A stretch of 64,000 bases of DNA, from assembly GCA_026168455.1 (NCBI GenBank), contig CM047425.1:40754711-40818710 (forward strand), written 5' to 3'. The notes under the pieces were generated by a model, which saw nothing but the letters and a program-made list of their open reading frames with translations, ran no database searches and was not told the origin of the DNA. This document shows, piece by piece, positions 24,056 through 35,666 of the stretch (position 1 is the stretch's first letter; each line of letters begins with the position of its first letter). The translations under genes were made by a program, and so were the position numbers. This DNA is from Theocolax elegans (lineage: Eukaryota; Arthropoda; Insecta; Hymenoptera; Cerocephalidae).

Positions 24056-25172
24056 CAATCAATCTCTTTCTCTCATTATTACTTTTGCGTATCGACCTGC
24101 AATCTCGCGTTCAGCGGCACGCGTTTATTATCTCTTTTCTTTTATAATATATGATTGCCTTTATTTTAAATTAAACATTGTGTTTTCACTCTTATTGTTT
24201 ACCCTTTTATTTTCGTTCGCGTTTGCTAAGTAGAGGATACCGCCGTCTCCGCCTATACGTGTCTTATAGACTCGTATTATTACTGAGCGGCTGATCGCGT
24301 AGTGAGACTATTGTTTTAACGGTAGTCAATTGTTATTGTTTTATTTATTATTATTAAAAAAATAGCATATCCGTTACAATATATATATATATATTTATAT
24401 ATATTGTAACGGGCCTATTATGATTCTGCCACATAAAAATACATTTATTTTAGCCGGATCAATAAACTAAACGCATAATTTGGAAACGACTGGGGTAGAT
24501 TGGGAGTAAGTAAAGTACTCCTTCTCATCGCTGATCAATTCTTTAGAGGTTTAAATAATTAAGAAAATTTAGAGAAAAGAATAGGATAAATCCAGTATCT
24601 ATCTTGCTCTAAGATTTTCTCGGTAAATTTAGGAATATGGATATATTAAAAGAGTCGGGTAGATGGTGGAATAAATCCAGGAGAAGAGTTTATACATACA
24701 TTGCCATATTTATTCATTTCAGTTTATTGTTATTTAACATTTTTCTAATTTAATTTATAAACTGATAAAATTTGATTTTTACTCCATTATGAGCATTTTT
24801 TCTTATTTATTTATTAATTTATTTACAACGATTTTATTACTTGTAATTATTCCAAATAATGTATAAAATATAAATAAATCTTCAAATTTTGTTAACATTA
24901 GTTATAAACAATATAATTTTGCAACTCAGTCAATTTTAGTCGTATCGACTTGATATTTTTACTAAATTTTAAAATTGTAAATTTTATCAATTTTGACTTA
25001 TTAATTATTTAAATTAATTTATTTTTTTTAAATATTATTTAACTTACTTAAATTTAAATATAACAATTCTTTATTATTAAATACTATTTAATTTATTTCA
25101 ATTTACTTATAATAATTTAATTATAAATTATTTATTTTAAATTTTAACTCTAAATCTCTCGGGCATGTCTTT

Positions 25173-25271
25173 ATAGGAAAGTATATATTATTCGGTCTTT
25201 CCGAGCTTACGTAATAAATATTGAGTAACACAAATTGGCTCGGAAAGACCGAGTAATATATACTTTCTTAT
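25173..25271. repeat. Long hairpin, 34-base arms
   Basis: The arms 25173-25206 and 25238-25271 are reverse complements with two mismatches (core GTATATATTA then TCGGTCTTTCCGAGC), around a 31-base loop. In RNA this would be a stable stem. It may be the remnant of a small MITE inserted into the LTR-like unit. Confidence 0.8.
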
Positions 25272-25649
25272 GAATTATTTAAATTATAATTATTTAAAAA
25301 AAATCTTCCGAGAGTCGGGTCATCACCCCCCTTTAAATTTGTGAATTATAAATGAAATACAAATTTACGAAGAAAAGAAAATAAAACCTCTGTCGTTTTT
25401 TACCCCATATTACCCCCCTTTAAATTTGTGTTACATTTATAAACTTGCAATTATAACTTTTAATAATTATATACAATAATATTCCAAAATATTCTTTTTA
25501 TAAAAAAAAAATCATTTTTTAATCAAAATAAATTTAATTTTATCATAAATTTTGTATTTAAATTTCTAAATTTAATGTTTTTAATAATATTCAATTTACC
25601 AGTCAACCAAACAGCATTGTTTAATTTTGTTGTTTTATGAAAATATGGA

Positions 25650-25930
25650 AATCCTCTGCCGACATTCCTGGGTAACTTAGACTATCAAAAAGGTTGTCCA
25701 ATTCATCGGTCGATGCTGGTATCATTTGTTCCTTTTCTTTTCGCAATTTTGTTACGTTTTTTCTTCAGTTTTCTTTTTCAATTTCTTTATTTTTTCTATA
25801 ACCTTTTCCATCTCTTCGTTGATGAACTTTCTTTTAGCTACCTTTGAGGTCTGGGTAAAAGAAGTTTTTGTTTTTACCCTTGCCGTGTGAACATATCGTC
25901 CTTCCGCTGACTGGGTTTTTTCCATCTATC
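25650..25930 (-). pseudogene. Coding relic of unknown family
   Basis: The minus strand from about 25925 gives MEKTQSAEGRYVHTARVK and then a Lys/Glu-rich helical stretch (EEMEKVIEKIKKLKKK). It then shifts frame to a tail with STDELDNLFDSLSYPG before ending. One frameshift and one stop interrupt it. The charged helix suggests a coiled coil. I do not recognise the family; a retroelement accessory or gag-like protein is possible. Confidence 0.4.
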
Positions 25931-26061
25931 CATTTATTTTTTATTTTTTATTTTCATATTGTTATACAATTTTCATGATGACGGAACCACTTCACTCCTT
26001 TATCATTCTCACAATTACTAGCCTGTCAGACATATAGTCGTGCCCGTTACAATATATATAT

Positions 26062-26600
26062 GGGATATTCCATGTGAGGTGGTCCGATCAAAATTTTAAA
26101 ATGCACCAAATTTTGGGTGCACATTGCAAATGTTTTGCAGAATACAGAAAAAAACTTTTTAGATACTGGAATCTATTTGCTCAAAAGTTATTCTAACCTC
26201 AAAAAGTAAATTTTCTAAGTTTTTTTCAACACCAGCTGGGTTCACCGCTATTCAACTCAAAATCTATTAACTTTTACTAACATTATATGTAACATTCGTT
26301 ACTAATTATGTCTAGAATTTATGTTTCTGGGGCAGAATTTCTAATCTCAAGGTCAATATTACATAAACTACATTTCAATATTCAACTTGAAAAATGTGCA
26401 AGTGCGCCATTTCATTTTTTTATCAAAAAGTCTAAAAGAAAGCTTTGAACAATACCTTTCAAATGGTCTGTAGCATTTTTGGGGCCTTCAGTTCTGTAAA
26501 AAGTTATGATAATTTAAAGACATATAAAATATTCACAAAAATTAACATGGTAATTCCCATTTAAATTTTTAAAAAAATTTCATATCAAATAATTTAAAGA
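26062..26600. repeat. One-armed copy of the GGTATTCCACGTG palindromic element
   Basis: Starts GGGATATTCCATGTGAGGTG beside a TA tract and follows the left arm of the palindromic element at 37947-38942 (CCGATCAAAATTTTAAAATG, CACATTGCAAATG) for about 500 bases. The second arm is missing. No coding sequence. From 26600 to 26815 I see nothing recognisable. Confidence 0.65.
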
Positions 26601-26814
26601 AACACGTAATTTTTTAAAAAATTTAAAAGGGTTTTCGCCCTTTTTGTAGCCATATGTATTTAATGATTTTTAATGTTAAACCGTCAATAAAGCAAAATGT
26701 TTTTTATTGATTAGTCCAGCGAGTGCAACCCAAAGTGTTCTTGAGAATGTAGCCATCATTGTTCCTACTCCGAAGCTTCCTCAATTAAAATGGTACAAAA
26801 ACTTGTGAATTTTT

Positions 26815-27080
26815 TTATCCGCCCAATTGGTCTATTATTTCAGTTATATTCGGTAATGGAAATTGGTCGTCTAAGGTTTTTGCATTTAATTTGCGATAGT
26901 CGATCACCATTCGGTAATGTTTGCGTCCTTGTATGTCCTCTTTCTTAGGTATTAGAAAACAAGGGCTTGAGTACGATGAGGTAGATGATTCGATAATACC
27001 ATTTTCAAATAATTCTTGCACCTGCCTTGCTCTTTCTTCTTTATGTACCGGAGGTAATCGGTATTCTTTCGAAATTATTG
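26815..27080 (-). pseudogene. Gypsy reverse transcriptase, N-terminal fragment
   Basis: Minus-strand peptide with RARQVQELFENGIIESSTS, then SSPCFLIPKKEDIQ, RKHYRMVIDYRKLNAKT and FPLPNITEIIDQLGG. This is the conserved start of a Gypsy RT (fingers and beginning of the palm). The catalytic YxDD is beyond the break at 26815. Confidence 0.88.
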
Positions 27081-27247
27081 GAAGATTTTTGTATCACGCG
27101 TGTCGAAATTAGCAACCTTTTTGCATCAAATTCATTTGCGTCTACACTTCCATTTCGTGCTAATACTTTTTTATATCTTATATTATTATCAAGACCTTCC
27201 GTGTCTTATCTCTTTACCTTAGAATTAAAATTTTTTTCATTACTTAG

Positions 27248-27668
27248 TTAGTCCTCGTTTCTTGAATTTGGGCGTGCGCTTGATGTATTGTTCGACTCAT
27301 CTATCTCAAGTTCATTTAATTGTTCCAAGAGATTATCATTTTTATTTGATGAGTGCTTCTGCAACCTTACTTTGTTAAATTTATGATTTAGGTATTCTTC
27401 TTTGATCTCCGTTATTACTGCATGAAACTTGGTTTTCGTTTTGAATTTTTTTAACCTCTCGGCGGCCGGGATTTCTGGATGGTTGAAAGTCACACTTTGC
27501 AAAAAATTTCCATACTAAACTTTCAAAAATATTTAGTGATAAGTGACCAACATCAGGTGATCCCAAAGGGGTCCTACCGGCCGCCTGTAGGGTAATAATT
27601 TTAGATTCTTGACTTGTTTCTTTATTTTCTTGTTCGATTGATACATACATTAGACTTATGTACTGCAT
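27248..27668 (-). pseudogene. Gypsy protease-RT linker relic
   Basis: Two overlapping minus-strand frames (27381-27668 and 27248-27502) lie between protease and RT of the same remnant. One holds a Lys/Glu/Asn-rich helical stretch (AERLKKFKTKTKFHAVITEI). I do not recognise a domain; it is most simply linker sequence of the same polyprotein. Confidence 0.45.
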
Positions 27669-27854
27669 TCGTACGCGAAATTTGATTTAGGCTTGGAATT
27701 TGATTTTGACTTCTATATTCAGTTACATTTGATTTCAAATTTAGATTTTGAATTTGATTTTGAATTTTAGTTAATCTTGAATTTTAATTTAGAATTTGAT
27801 TTTAAATTTAATTTTTTTTTATTATTTTAACATTCTTCTTTTTATGCTTCCAAA

Positions 27855-28022
27855 TCGGTGCTAATCTGCAACGGAGGTTATATGATGTCTTTGTTGAAAA
27901 AGCACTTGCATAAAATACATTCCTCATTGGATCTTGTATCAATCGGCCGGGGACGGGAATCGAACTTGGGACATCCAGATTACGAGCCCGACGCTCTAAC
28001 CGATCGAGCCATCATTGGCCTC
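27855..28022 (-). mobile_element. tRNA-derived SINE
   Basis: The minus strand contains a tRNA-like head: box A-like TGGCTCGATCGGTTAGAGCG (27992-28011) and box B-like AGTTCGATTCC (27956-27966), about 24 bases apart with an anticodon-loop-like CTCGTAATC between. T-stem and acceptor pairing are poor, so it is not a working tRNA gene. About 100 bases of unrelated tail follow toward 27855. The two boxes would form an RNA polymerase III internal promoter. Confidence 0.7.
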
Positions 28023-28559
28023 TTCAATCTCACTTGAACTTGAATTTTGATTTAGAATTTGATCTTCAATTGAATTTGATTTGGTTCGAATTTTGCTTAG
28101 AATCTTGTATTCCTTATTTTTAATTTTGCATTAAGGTCGAATTTGAATGTCTTTCTGACTTTTAAATTGATGTCGACTATATCGTCGGTTCTGACTCTGA
28201 GACTCAATTAAAATTGATTTTTACTTACGCGATGGACTTTTATGGCCTAGAATTTGTGTTTCTTCTACGAGATACACTTTTTCATTAATATGTTCAACCT
28301 CTCGGGTCGTCACATTCGTTCATTGGAAGTTCTCATTAGCGTAGTTTGTTTTCTCTTTTGTATCGACACTCATAGGGTTAGCAGAATCTCCCTTACACGT
28401 CCGCGTTTCGTTCGATATAATGTTACCTTTATTGGTAACGTTAAATGTCGGATCTCCATACTTTTCTTTTGTTTCGATCAATAATATGCTATCTTTCTAC
28501 AAACGGAATGCAGATGTCTACAACTCTTAACATGCTTTTTGCATAATCAATTTTTGCAC

Positions 28560-28810
28560 TTAATTGACAGAAAAATCACTTCCCAGTAATCCATCTTCAA
28601 CTATAGAAACACTATCATTTATTATGTGGAATTCAAAATTTCCAAATTTTGGAAAATGGATGTTAACTTTGCCTAAGGTAGAAAATACTTTCTCCAGTAT
28701 TTTTTTTAATTCTAAAATTTCAATTTGATTAATATTTCCGTCCTTCAGTATGTTCTATAATTTTAGTAAATTGAGACCTGCTCCTGAATCTAAAATAAGA
28801 ATTATTTCTT
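28560..28810 (-). pseudogene. Gypsy aspartic protease relic
   Basis: The minus strand near 28800 reads IILILDSGAGLNLL, containing the catalytic DSGA. About 60 residues on it reads VEDGLLGSDFSVN, the second-half G-x-LGSDF motif. The frame is interrupted between them. Upstream (about 29010-28960) lies a CRFFKKEDHSVEEC-type zinc knuckle of the nucleocapsid. Confidence 0.65.
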
Positions 28811-29200
28811 CATTGTTTTCTGCAATTTTAAGTTCAATAAATGGCAACCTGCAATTTTTATTTAATCGAACATATCTTTTAATGATGTGGATTTCTGATT
28901 TTCATAGTTCGGATGCCCTGTGTACTCGGTCTCTCGATTTCGATTATTAAATTTCCGTTCCCTACATTCTTCTACACTATGGTCCTCTTTTTTAAAAAAT
29001 CGGCATATTCTTTCCGCATTTGTATAATTTTGTTTTGGAAAAGTTGCATTTTGGCGACAAACATATTGATTTTTTCGCTGTTTAAATTCATTAATCCGTT
29101 TTCAAGCTGGCCATTTTGCGGTCTGCGTGACTCTCGAGACTTTTCCCGGTCATTCTTAAGTCGCCATTCTCCGGTTTGTGGTTGTCTAATTTTTTCTAAA

Positions 29201-29658
29201 TGATAGATAATCGTATAGAAAAGTAAATAAATGTATGTAATTGTACGGAAAGGTTAATAAATGTAAGAAAGTATACCTTTATGTAAACTCTAAACCCCAA
29301 AGAGTAAAAACTGCACCTTAAATGCGTAATTTGTTGATTTTACTCTTTAAGCAAAGATCAATATCCCAAAATTACACCTTTTAAACTACTAAACAGTTAA
29401 AATTACTCTTTGAGCAGTGTAAAATATAAAAATTACTCTTTACTATAGCGTGAAAAGAAAAAATTGCTCTTTAAGGAAAGTATAAAACGGAACTATTACT
29501 CCTTTGAAAAGTATAAAGTTATTCCAATGAGTTTAAAAGAGTAATTAATGAATTTTGACCTTTTTTCAATAGTATAATTTTTCCATTTTATACTTTACTA
29601 AAGTATAAAGTTATCTTTTTACTCTTTGACTAAAGGTCAAAGTTTTTACACCCGAGAC
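29201..29658. other. AT-rich stretch with recurring TACTCTTT
   Basis: No gene. The octamer TACTCTTT or its complement AAAGAGTA recurs about eight times between 29300 and 29630 in both orientations. This looks like an irregular repeat or decayed MITE; I cannot define ends. Confidence 0.4.
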
Positions 29659-30911
29659 AATGGAAAAAATTCGTATTTTCAACGCGAAATGGGAAATACG
29701 GAGTCAGTGTGGCGGACGCTTTACGTTTGCTACACTTTTCGACACGGTTTCGAACGCTTTGACGTTTTGATGAAAAAGTAAGTATTTGGTGATGTAAGTG
29801 GAATTAATTAGCGAATAACTTTCTTGCCCGATATGCGGCTAAAAATTTACAAAATTCCCACATAAGTTGAAAGTCAATGAAAGAATCAGTGTACCAGACG
29901 ATATGCATTCTTCTTCTCCGCCATGGAAAACCGTTAGATCCTAAATGTCCCGGTAGATGGCTTCAAGCATAGATTTCATAACCAAAATTTTATGTACTTG
30001 GTTCTCAATTCGTTATTTTTCAGATTTTTTAATTAAATTGTTTGTCAAAATTATCAACTGGCTATTGTTTAATCAATTTCCATAAAAAATATTTTTGTTT
30101 ATTAAAAATATCTCCATTACATTTTGGGAGTAAAACTACATAATTTGACTTCCAAATTTTATACATACCTAAATTTGTGCGTTGAAAAGCAAAAAGATCT
30201 TCATAAGCTCTTTAGTGCTATGTAATTGTAGATAAAAATTACATGAATAGAGATAAGATTTATTGTAGAAATAAATAATATAAATAGTATTATTTATTTA
30301 TATGAAATATTATACGAAATATCTATTTATCAATTTATAGGCTGTATAATTAACAGTATTGTAGCAAATGATTCGTAACATTTGAATATATACTGATTGA
30401 ACAGAATGAAATATTTTGAGCAAACGGTAAATAAATTCATTTGTTGTAATGATCAGCCTATTATTTTCAATCCATACGGGGTACTACACGTCAAAAATAA
30501 ACATTTATTCACTCTTATCCGCAGAAATAAAGGTCAGTGAGTCTACGGGGGAGCCTTACTTCTCAAGCGTCGCGGCGAGAGGCTTCCTCGTAGGCCCCGA
30601 AACGACATTTTGACCGTGAGCATGGAGATAAGAGTCAGGCTAAAATATTAATCCTGTGAAATCCAACTATTTAGTGACATAAGTATTGTACTGTATAAAC
30701 AGTTTGATTTTTAGAAAGACTTAAAATTCACTTAATTATGATTGGGACCATTTTTAACCAAAACAAATCAAAGATTTTGAGCAAATGATAAACAAATACA
30801 TTATGTCTAATGTTTAGATAATTTTTTTGCAGCTTGACATTAACGAATGTTGACAAGCAATTTAATTTAAATATCTAAAATATTGAATAACGAATTGAGA
30901 ACCAAATACAT

Positions 30912-32636
30912 GATGATGATGATAGAAATTTTATTGGCTTAAGGTTAACTTACATTGCCATGTTACATGAAATTTCGTCATTATAGCGAGTACATATTTA
31001 CATAAGTAAAGTTACAATATTAATTTAAACATCAAATAATATACAGTATAATACAATGTATAAATATATATATAAATATTTTTAAATCTTACAATCTAAT
31101 TTATCTATAAAATTAGCAATACAATATAAAATATTTTTGTTGTTGGAGGCTAGTAAAGAGACAATCGAAAATGGACCATATTTAACTATTCTCCTTATTT
31201 CCTTCAAAAAATTTTTCCTTTGAATGCAATAAATAGGACAATTCCAAAATAAATGTTCAGGAGAGTCTAAATTTGCACCACATTGACATTCATCATTATC
31301 AACAATTTTCTGTCTCAATAAACTATGATTAAGTGAAGAATAATTACTTCTCAGTCTGTTAATTGAAACTATACTTTTTCTTGACAGATTTAGATTATGA
31401 AACCAAGGTTTTTTACTATTATTATAAAAGTAATTGAAATAAAATTTACCTTTTGTTTTACCAATATTTATAATAATTTCATTATTTTCATTTTAACATT
31501 TTCTATTAAATTCTTCAAAAAAATCCGTAACAGGAATAGCTTCATCAAGATATAATCCATCCCCGACTGCCTCCCTAGCAGAATTATCAGCTAATTCATT
31601 GCCTTTAATGTCTCTATGACTTGGTATCCATATAAATTTAATAATTATTTCCTTTTTTGTCATATTACTATATAATTCTTTTATTTTGTTAATAATAACA
31701 GAAGAGCTTGAATCACTTAAAAGTGATTTAATTACGCTTTCTATGAGTCAGAGAAAATTAAATATTTGCCCTTGTTTATTTTGTCAATCATTTCCAATGA
31801 TTTTAATATAGCCCAAGATTCTGCAGTATAAATTGATGCTGATGCATCAATTTTATATTTATTACATAGATTTGTATTTTCACTCCAAATATCAAAACCT
31901 GTACCAATATCATCTCCCTCCTTAATCCTTGAACCATCAGTAAATACATGACAATATTCATCCGACAATGGAAACAATTCTTTAAAAGTTACATTAGGGA
32001 ATTTGCTTTCTAAAATTTTTCTACCTGATTTTAAGTCAACAAGTGGTTTGATATAAATACTATTAAAGTTTTGATAATATTTGATGTGATGTCACTAAAA
32101 ATAATTATATCCTTAAGAAACCATATATCTAAATAAGATTCTACCATTAATGGTTTATCGTAGTTATAATTGTAAACAATGTTATTTTCAAATTCAGACA
32201 TATTATTAAGTTATATTATTATTAAGTTTATCAATTATAGGATCATTGTAAGACATCCATTTCAATAAATATCTGTAACAAAGTTGTTTAAATCTTATGT
32301 GAATATAAGGAATATTGGATTCTGCAACAATTACATTAATCGGGGTGCTATTTCTATAGCCCATTGCAAGTCTTATAGCAGAATTTTGAATTTTTTGAAG
32401 TTTATAAAATACTTTTTCATTACATGGTGAAATAAACATACCACCATAATCCAATTTTGATCGTATTAAAGCTTTATATAAAAGTAATAATGAGCTGGGG
32501 TCAGCTCCCCACCATGTTGAACGTGAAAAACTTAGAATTCTTAATTTGCTTTTACAGCTATTTTCTAATATATTAATATGTTTATTCCAGTTTAGTCTAT
32601 TATCCAAAGTAAGTCCTAAAAATTTAGTATGATCTT
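30912..32636 (-). mobile_element. 5'-truncated LINE with RNase H, I-superfamily-like
   Basis: Flanked by an 11-base target duplication ACCAAATACAT (30901-30911 and 32637-32647). The minus strand ends in a short ATC repeat tail, next to the left copy of the duplication. It encodes, in order, the RT C-terminal region, an RNase H domain and a terminal Cys-rich motif, all with breaks. The 5' part of the element, including the catalytic RT, is absent. Confidence 0.88.
31082..32607 (-). pseudogene. LINE RT C-terminus, RNase H and zinc motif (broken)
   Basis: 32607-32206 gives the post-palm RT region (NRLNWNKHINILENSCKSK, LIRSKLDYGGMFISP, RLAMGYRNSTPI). 31977-31741 gives an RNase H with VFTDGSRIKEGD, YTAESWAILKSL and a final FSDS, i.e. 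the catalytic D, E and D. 31318-31082 gives the terminal CQCGANLDSPEHLFWNCPIY zinc-like motif. The three frames are separated by stops or shifts, so the protein is not made. Confidence 0.88.
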
Positions 32637-33840
32637 ACCAAATACATTAATGAAATGTGTGGTTGGCGCCATCTTTCGATACATTTAGGAACTAACGGTT
32701 TTCCATGTCGGAGAAGAAGAATGCGTGTCGTCCGCTAGACTAATTGTCTGGTAGCTTTTCAACTAATGCGAGGGCTGTATAAATTTATAGCAGCATATCG
32801 GACAAGAAATTTTTTTGTTATTCTATTCCACCTACATCTCTATATACTTGCTTATTCATCAAAACATCAAAGCGTTTGAAATCCTGTCGAGAATGTGTGG
32901 CAAACGTAAAGAACCCTTTCATGTGTTTATAATGTTTTACAATGATAATGTACTTCAAAACCTTTTTGAAATAGCTGCATGTTTGTTACGCTTATATTCT
33001 GTATTTGCACGTTTTCTGAAAATTCACCACTTTCCACCTGTTTATGTTTTTATCTTAAAATATTTGTGATATAAGACAAAAATTATTATATTACGCATAC
33101 AACATCAATATTGTGATCAATATTGTATATCAATTAAATAATAAAAAAGACAGCAAGTCATATATATGTATATTCAAATATTATGGATGATTTGCTGCAA
33201 TACTGTTAATTATAACTAAATATTTCGTTTGATTTGTCGCGTCCCGACGAAAATTATATTATTATTTTTCGTAAAAAGTACTGCGTAGTTTAAAATAAAA
33301 ATACGGCGTAGAAGACGAACAAAATAAGGTTGATAAAGAATGATTCTAAGTAAATGCAGTAATATAAAATAGAGCTAAGGAACAGATTATTTTACGAGTG
33401 TTTCAAACGAAAAAGAGACTGATAAGTAGAGTTGAAGATATTATTCAAAGCCAATACGCATATAAGCGGGATCGCGAAAGTGAGATCGGAACGAAGGGTT
33501 ACGCAAGAGTTTTTTTGTACTGCACTATAAAATCAATGCTCGGAGAAGAGCCGGCGATGGGAAACATCGACTAGAAAATTCGAGCATTAGAAGGAAGTAA
33601 TAAATTAAGCCGTTCTTTGGGTAACGTCGCAGTAATAAAAGGGGGACAGCAAATTCTCCGAATTAACTACGAAGCGATACAGAAAATGCACGGGATTCGA
33701 TAATTTTTAATTACGCACATCTAACGGCCCAATCGGGTGCAAGCACAGAAAAATCGAGAACTACTTACACAATTTCCATATAAGGCAAAATGTAAGACAA
33801 GGCAAAGCGTAAGACAAGGACAGATGCATAGAATTTTAGG

Positions 33841-33849
33841 GTATATAAA
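33841..33849 (+). promoter_or_regulatory. LTR core promoter, TATA box
   Basis: GTATATAAAGAGGACCC about 600 bases into the LTR is a good TATA box. It is conserved in the minus copy (complement near 37300-37312), where the surrounding AGAGACAC and AAGCTTTCGC-like sequence is also kept. This places U3 before it and R/U5 after. Confidence 0.6.
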
Positions 33850-34221
33850 GAGGACCCAGAAGAGACACAAGCACTCCTAATTTTACATCTAAAGTTTTCG
33901 CAAGGCGAAGCTCTGCTGGTCAACTCTTTGATTTTTATCCGAGGGCGTGGCTCTGCTACTTGAACTTTAAAGTAATACGCATTAAAAATCACGAGAGATC
34001 TTGTATTTGGGGATCGAGACGTATCATTGACATCTACAAGCCATAGTCAAGGAACTACGACTTCGACATCTGGAAATCATCGGGCTCCAACAGCATACAC
34101 ATCTAACGTCGACGCCCGCAGGTCTAGCAGGACATTATCCGGCAATTTGACACCGCTATCCCCGTTCAAGGCGGACCTTCGTTCCTCACCGAATACACAC
34201 ACACATATATATATATATATA

Positions 34222-34262
34222 CTAGGGGGGCTGCGCCCCCCTGCGCGCTTCGCGCGCCAACC
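34222..34262 (-). other. Helitron-type terminal hairpins
   Basis: CTAG is followed by GGGGGG...CCCCCC and then GCGCGC TT GCGCGC (plus strand CTAGGGGGGCTGCGCCCCCC then TGCGCGCTTCGCGCGCCA). Two consecutive perfect stems at a CTAG end mark the 3' terminus of a rolling-circle transposon on the minus strand. Confidence 0.6.
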
Positions 34263-34599
34263 CCCTATTTTTAATTTCGAAAAAGGTTTTTCGTAATAAA
34301 TTTATTTTAAATAATGTTTTAAATTATATTACTTTTTCACTACCATGGACACCTTAGAAATTAAACTGATTCACACAACACCTTGGAGGTACTGTTATAA
34401 TGCATTGGGTTTTATACCAAAAATTTAATTTTTTTTTAAATACGATTATAATTTATCAATAAAAGTTTTTACCAAAATTTAGTATAATGAAATCAGAATA
34501 ATAGTAATAAAAAAAATAAAGACATTAAATGTTAACTGTAAATTTTAAACTATATGAATTCCTATAAAGCTTAAATTTATATTTTAATAATTATAAATG

Positions 34600-35590
34600 T
34601 TAATGACAAATTAACTTACCAAAACTAGTAAAGTGCATATACTTACTAAATTGTAGTATTTAGTAACTACTTATGAAAATTTTGGAATATTTTAAACGGA
34701 TCTAAATAGAACTTCACCTCCTTAAATTAATTTCTTTAATGACAAAGGATCATCACCAAAAGTTCTATGGCATTAATATTTTGTACTTTTAGAGTAATAA
34801 GACTTTCTTCTTAAATAAATAAATTTTTTTATTATCTTTTATTAATTTTATAGAACTATTTATATAATTTTAGTGGCATATAAATAAAAACCTGTTTCTT
34901 CCATTTCTCCCGTAATTCGTAATTTGCACCCTCTTTCAAAATTTGCGTTTTAATCCATAATTATATCCAATTTATTTTTCCCTTTAGTTACAGAGCCCAT
35001 ATATTTATTTTAATCATTATAAACAAAGGCATTCCTTAAATAACCTTTTGTATCTAATAAATACATACTTGTTTATTTAAAATATTGTTTTCTATAAATA
35101 TACGTAATCTACTTACTTTTATATCCATACAATTTTTAAATTTGATTTGAATAATATTTAAATTAAATACTACTAAAATAATAATTTTCGAAAAACTTTT
35201 GAAATGTAATTCGTATTTTATATTGCCACTGTTAAAATTTGAATTTTCTTTTGCCATTACTGTTTATAATAGAATTATCTTAAAAATGCAATAATTAATA
35301 TATTTAATTTTTAACTTATTGTATATTTCACATATAGATATTTGGAAAAGTGTATGTTATACTTGATTAATATTTATTTAATCTTCGAACAATTTTGCAT
35401 CTGTATTTAAAGCATTACATTGCATTTTAGATCCGTTATTATATTATTGAGTATACGTTTAAACATTTTATGAGTTTCATCAAGAATGAGTAAGCTAATA
35501 CACATTCTTTCAAGTTATGTTCAAAAATTTTTTTTTGCGCAAGGAAAAAATACATATATTATGTATTCTTGAAAAAACAATTTTAAAATA
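34600..35590. repeat. Direct repeat D, copy 1
   Basis: About 990 bases shared with 38950-39840 in the same orientation, from AATTAACTTACCAAAA through GGATCTAAATAGAACTT, CCTGTTTCTTCCATTTCTCC and CATTCTTTCAAGTTAT to TATTCTTGAAAAAACAA. No gene; all open frames are short and AT-driven. The copies differ by many substitutions and indels, so the duplication is old. Confidence 0.8.
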
Positions 35591-35666
35591 TATATATATA
35601 TTATATAAATATTCCGCCGCACGCACACACACCCACATACATACATACATATATATACATATATAT

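Larger units (their letters stand above)
17640..24379 (+). mobile_element. Internally deleted Gypsy retrotransposon with split 3' LTR
   Basis: Plus-strand order: gag (about 17660-19190), then directly the C-terminal end of integrase (about 19330-20048), then an accessory reading frame (20170-20940), a polypurine tract, and a 3' LTR starting TGTAACAAAT. Protease, RT, RNase H and the integrase core are absent, so this is a deletion derivative. The 3' LTR (TGTAAC...GTTACA) is split by a TTAA element and a LINE, giving about 820 bases of LTR once they are set aside. No 5' LTR was found. Confidence 0.75.
21149..24379 (+). repeat. 3' LTR of the Gypsy, interrupted twice
   Basis: Starts TGTAACAAAT after the polypurine tract and appears to end CCGTTACA at 24379. 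LTR pieces are about 21149-21225, 22322-22742 and 24056-24379. The insertions are a TTAA-flanked element (21230-22317) and a truncated LINE (22743-24055). The end lies beside a TA tract shared with the next LTR-like unit, so the exact last base is tentative. Confidence 0.6.
24405..26051. mobile_element. LTR-like unit with 4-bp target duplication
   Basis: Starts TGTAACGGGC and ends GCCCGTTACA, with ATAT on both sides (24401-24404 and 26052-26055), although the flanks are TA-rich so the duplication is weak evidence. Length 1647 bases. TG...CA ends fit a solo LTR; the 10-base inverted ends would also fit a small DNA element. It contains a 34-base-arm hairpin (25173-25271) and a coding relic on the minus strand (25650-25930). 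Confidence 0.5.
26815..29200 (-). mobile_element. Minus-strand Gypsy remnant
   Basis: Reading the minus strand from right to left gives a CCHC zinc knuckle (about 29000), an aspartic protease (about 28800-28560), a linker, and the first part of a reverse transcriptase (27080-26815). The order is that of a Ty3/Gypsy gag-pol. It is riddled with stops and stops abruptly in the RT palm at 26815. A SINE lies inside it at about 27855-28022. Confidence 0.75.
29659..32910. mobile_element. Long-inverted-repeat element P, copy 1 (interrupted by LINE)
   Basis: The left arm (about 29659-30065) contains AAATACGGAGTCAGTGTGGC, GGCGGACGCTTTACGTTTGC and TTCTTCTTCTCCGCCATGG. It is matched in reverse complement by the right arm (about 30840-30911 plus 32637-32910). 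Between the arms lie about 780 bases without a gene. The right arm lacks the outermost 60 bases. A LINE at 30912-32636 splits the right arm. The superfamily is unknown and no transposase was seen. Confidence 0.7.

Noticed and set aside
23633..24147. Phe/Tyr/Ile-rich proteins after the LINE ORF
   Set aside because: They are translations of the T-rich 3' untranslated region of the LINE; hydrophobic runs come from poly-T/TTA sequence.
27956..28011. A functional tRNA gene on the minus strand
   Set aside because: The internal boxes are present, but the T stem and acceptor stem do not pair and sequence continues as a tail, so a SINE is the better call.
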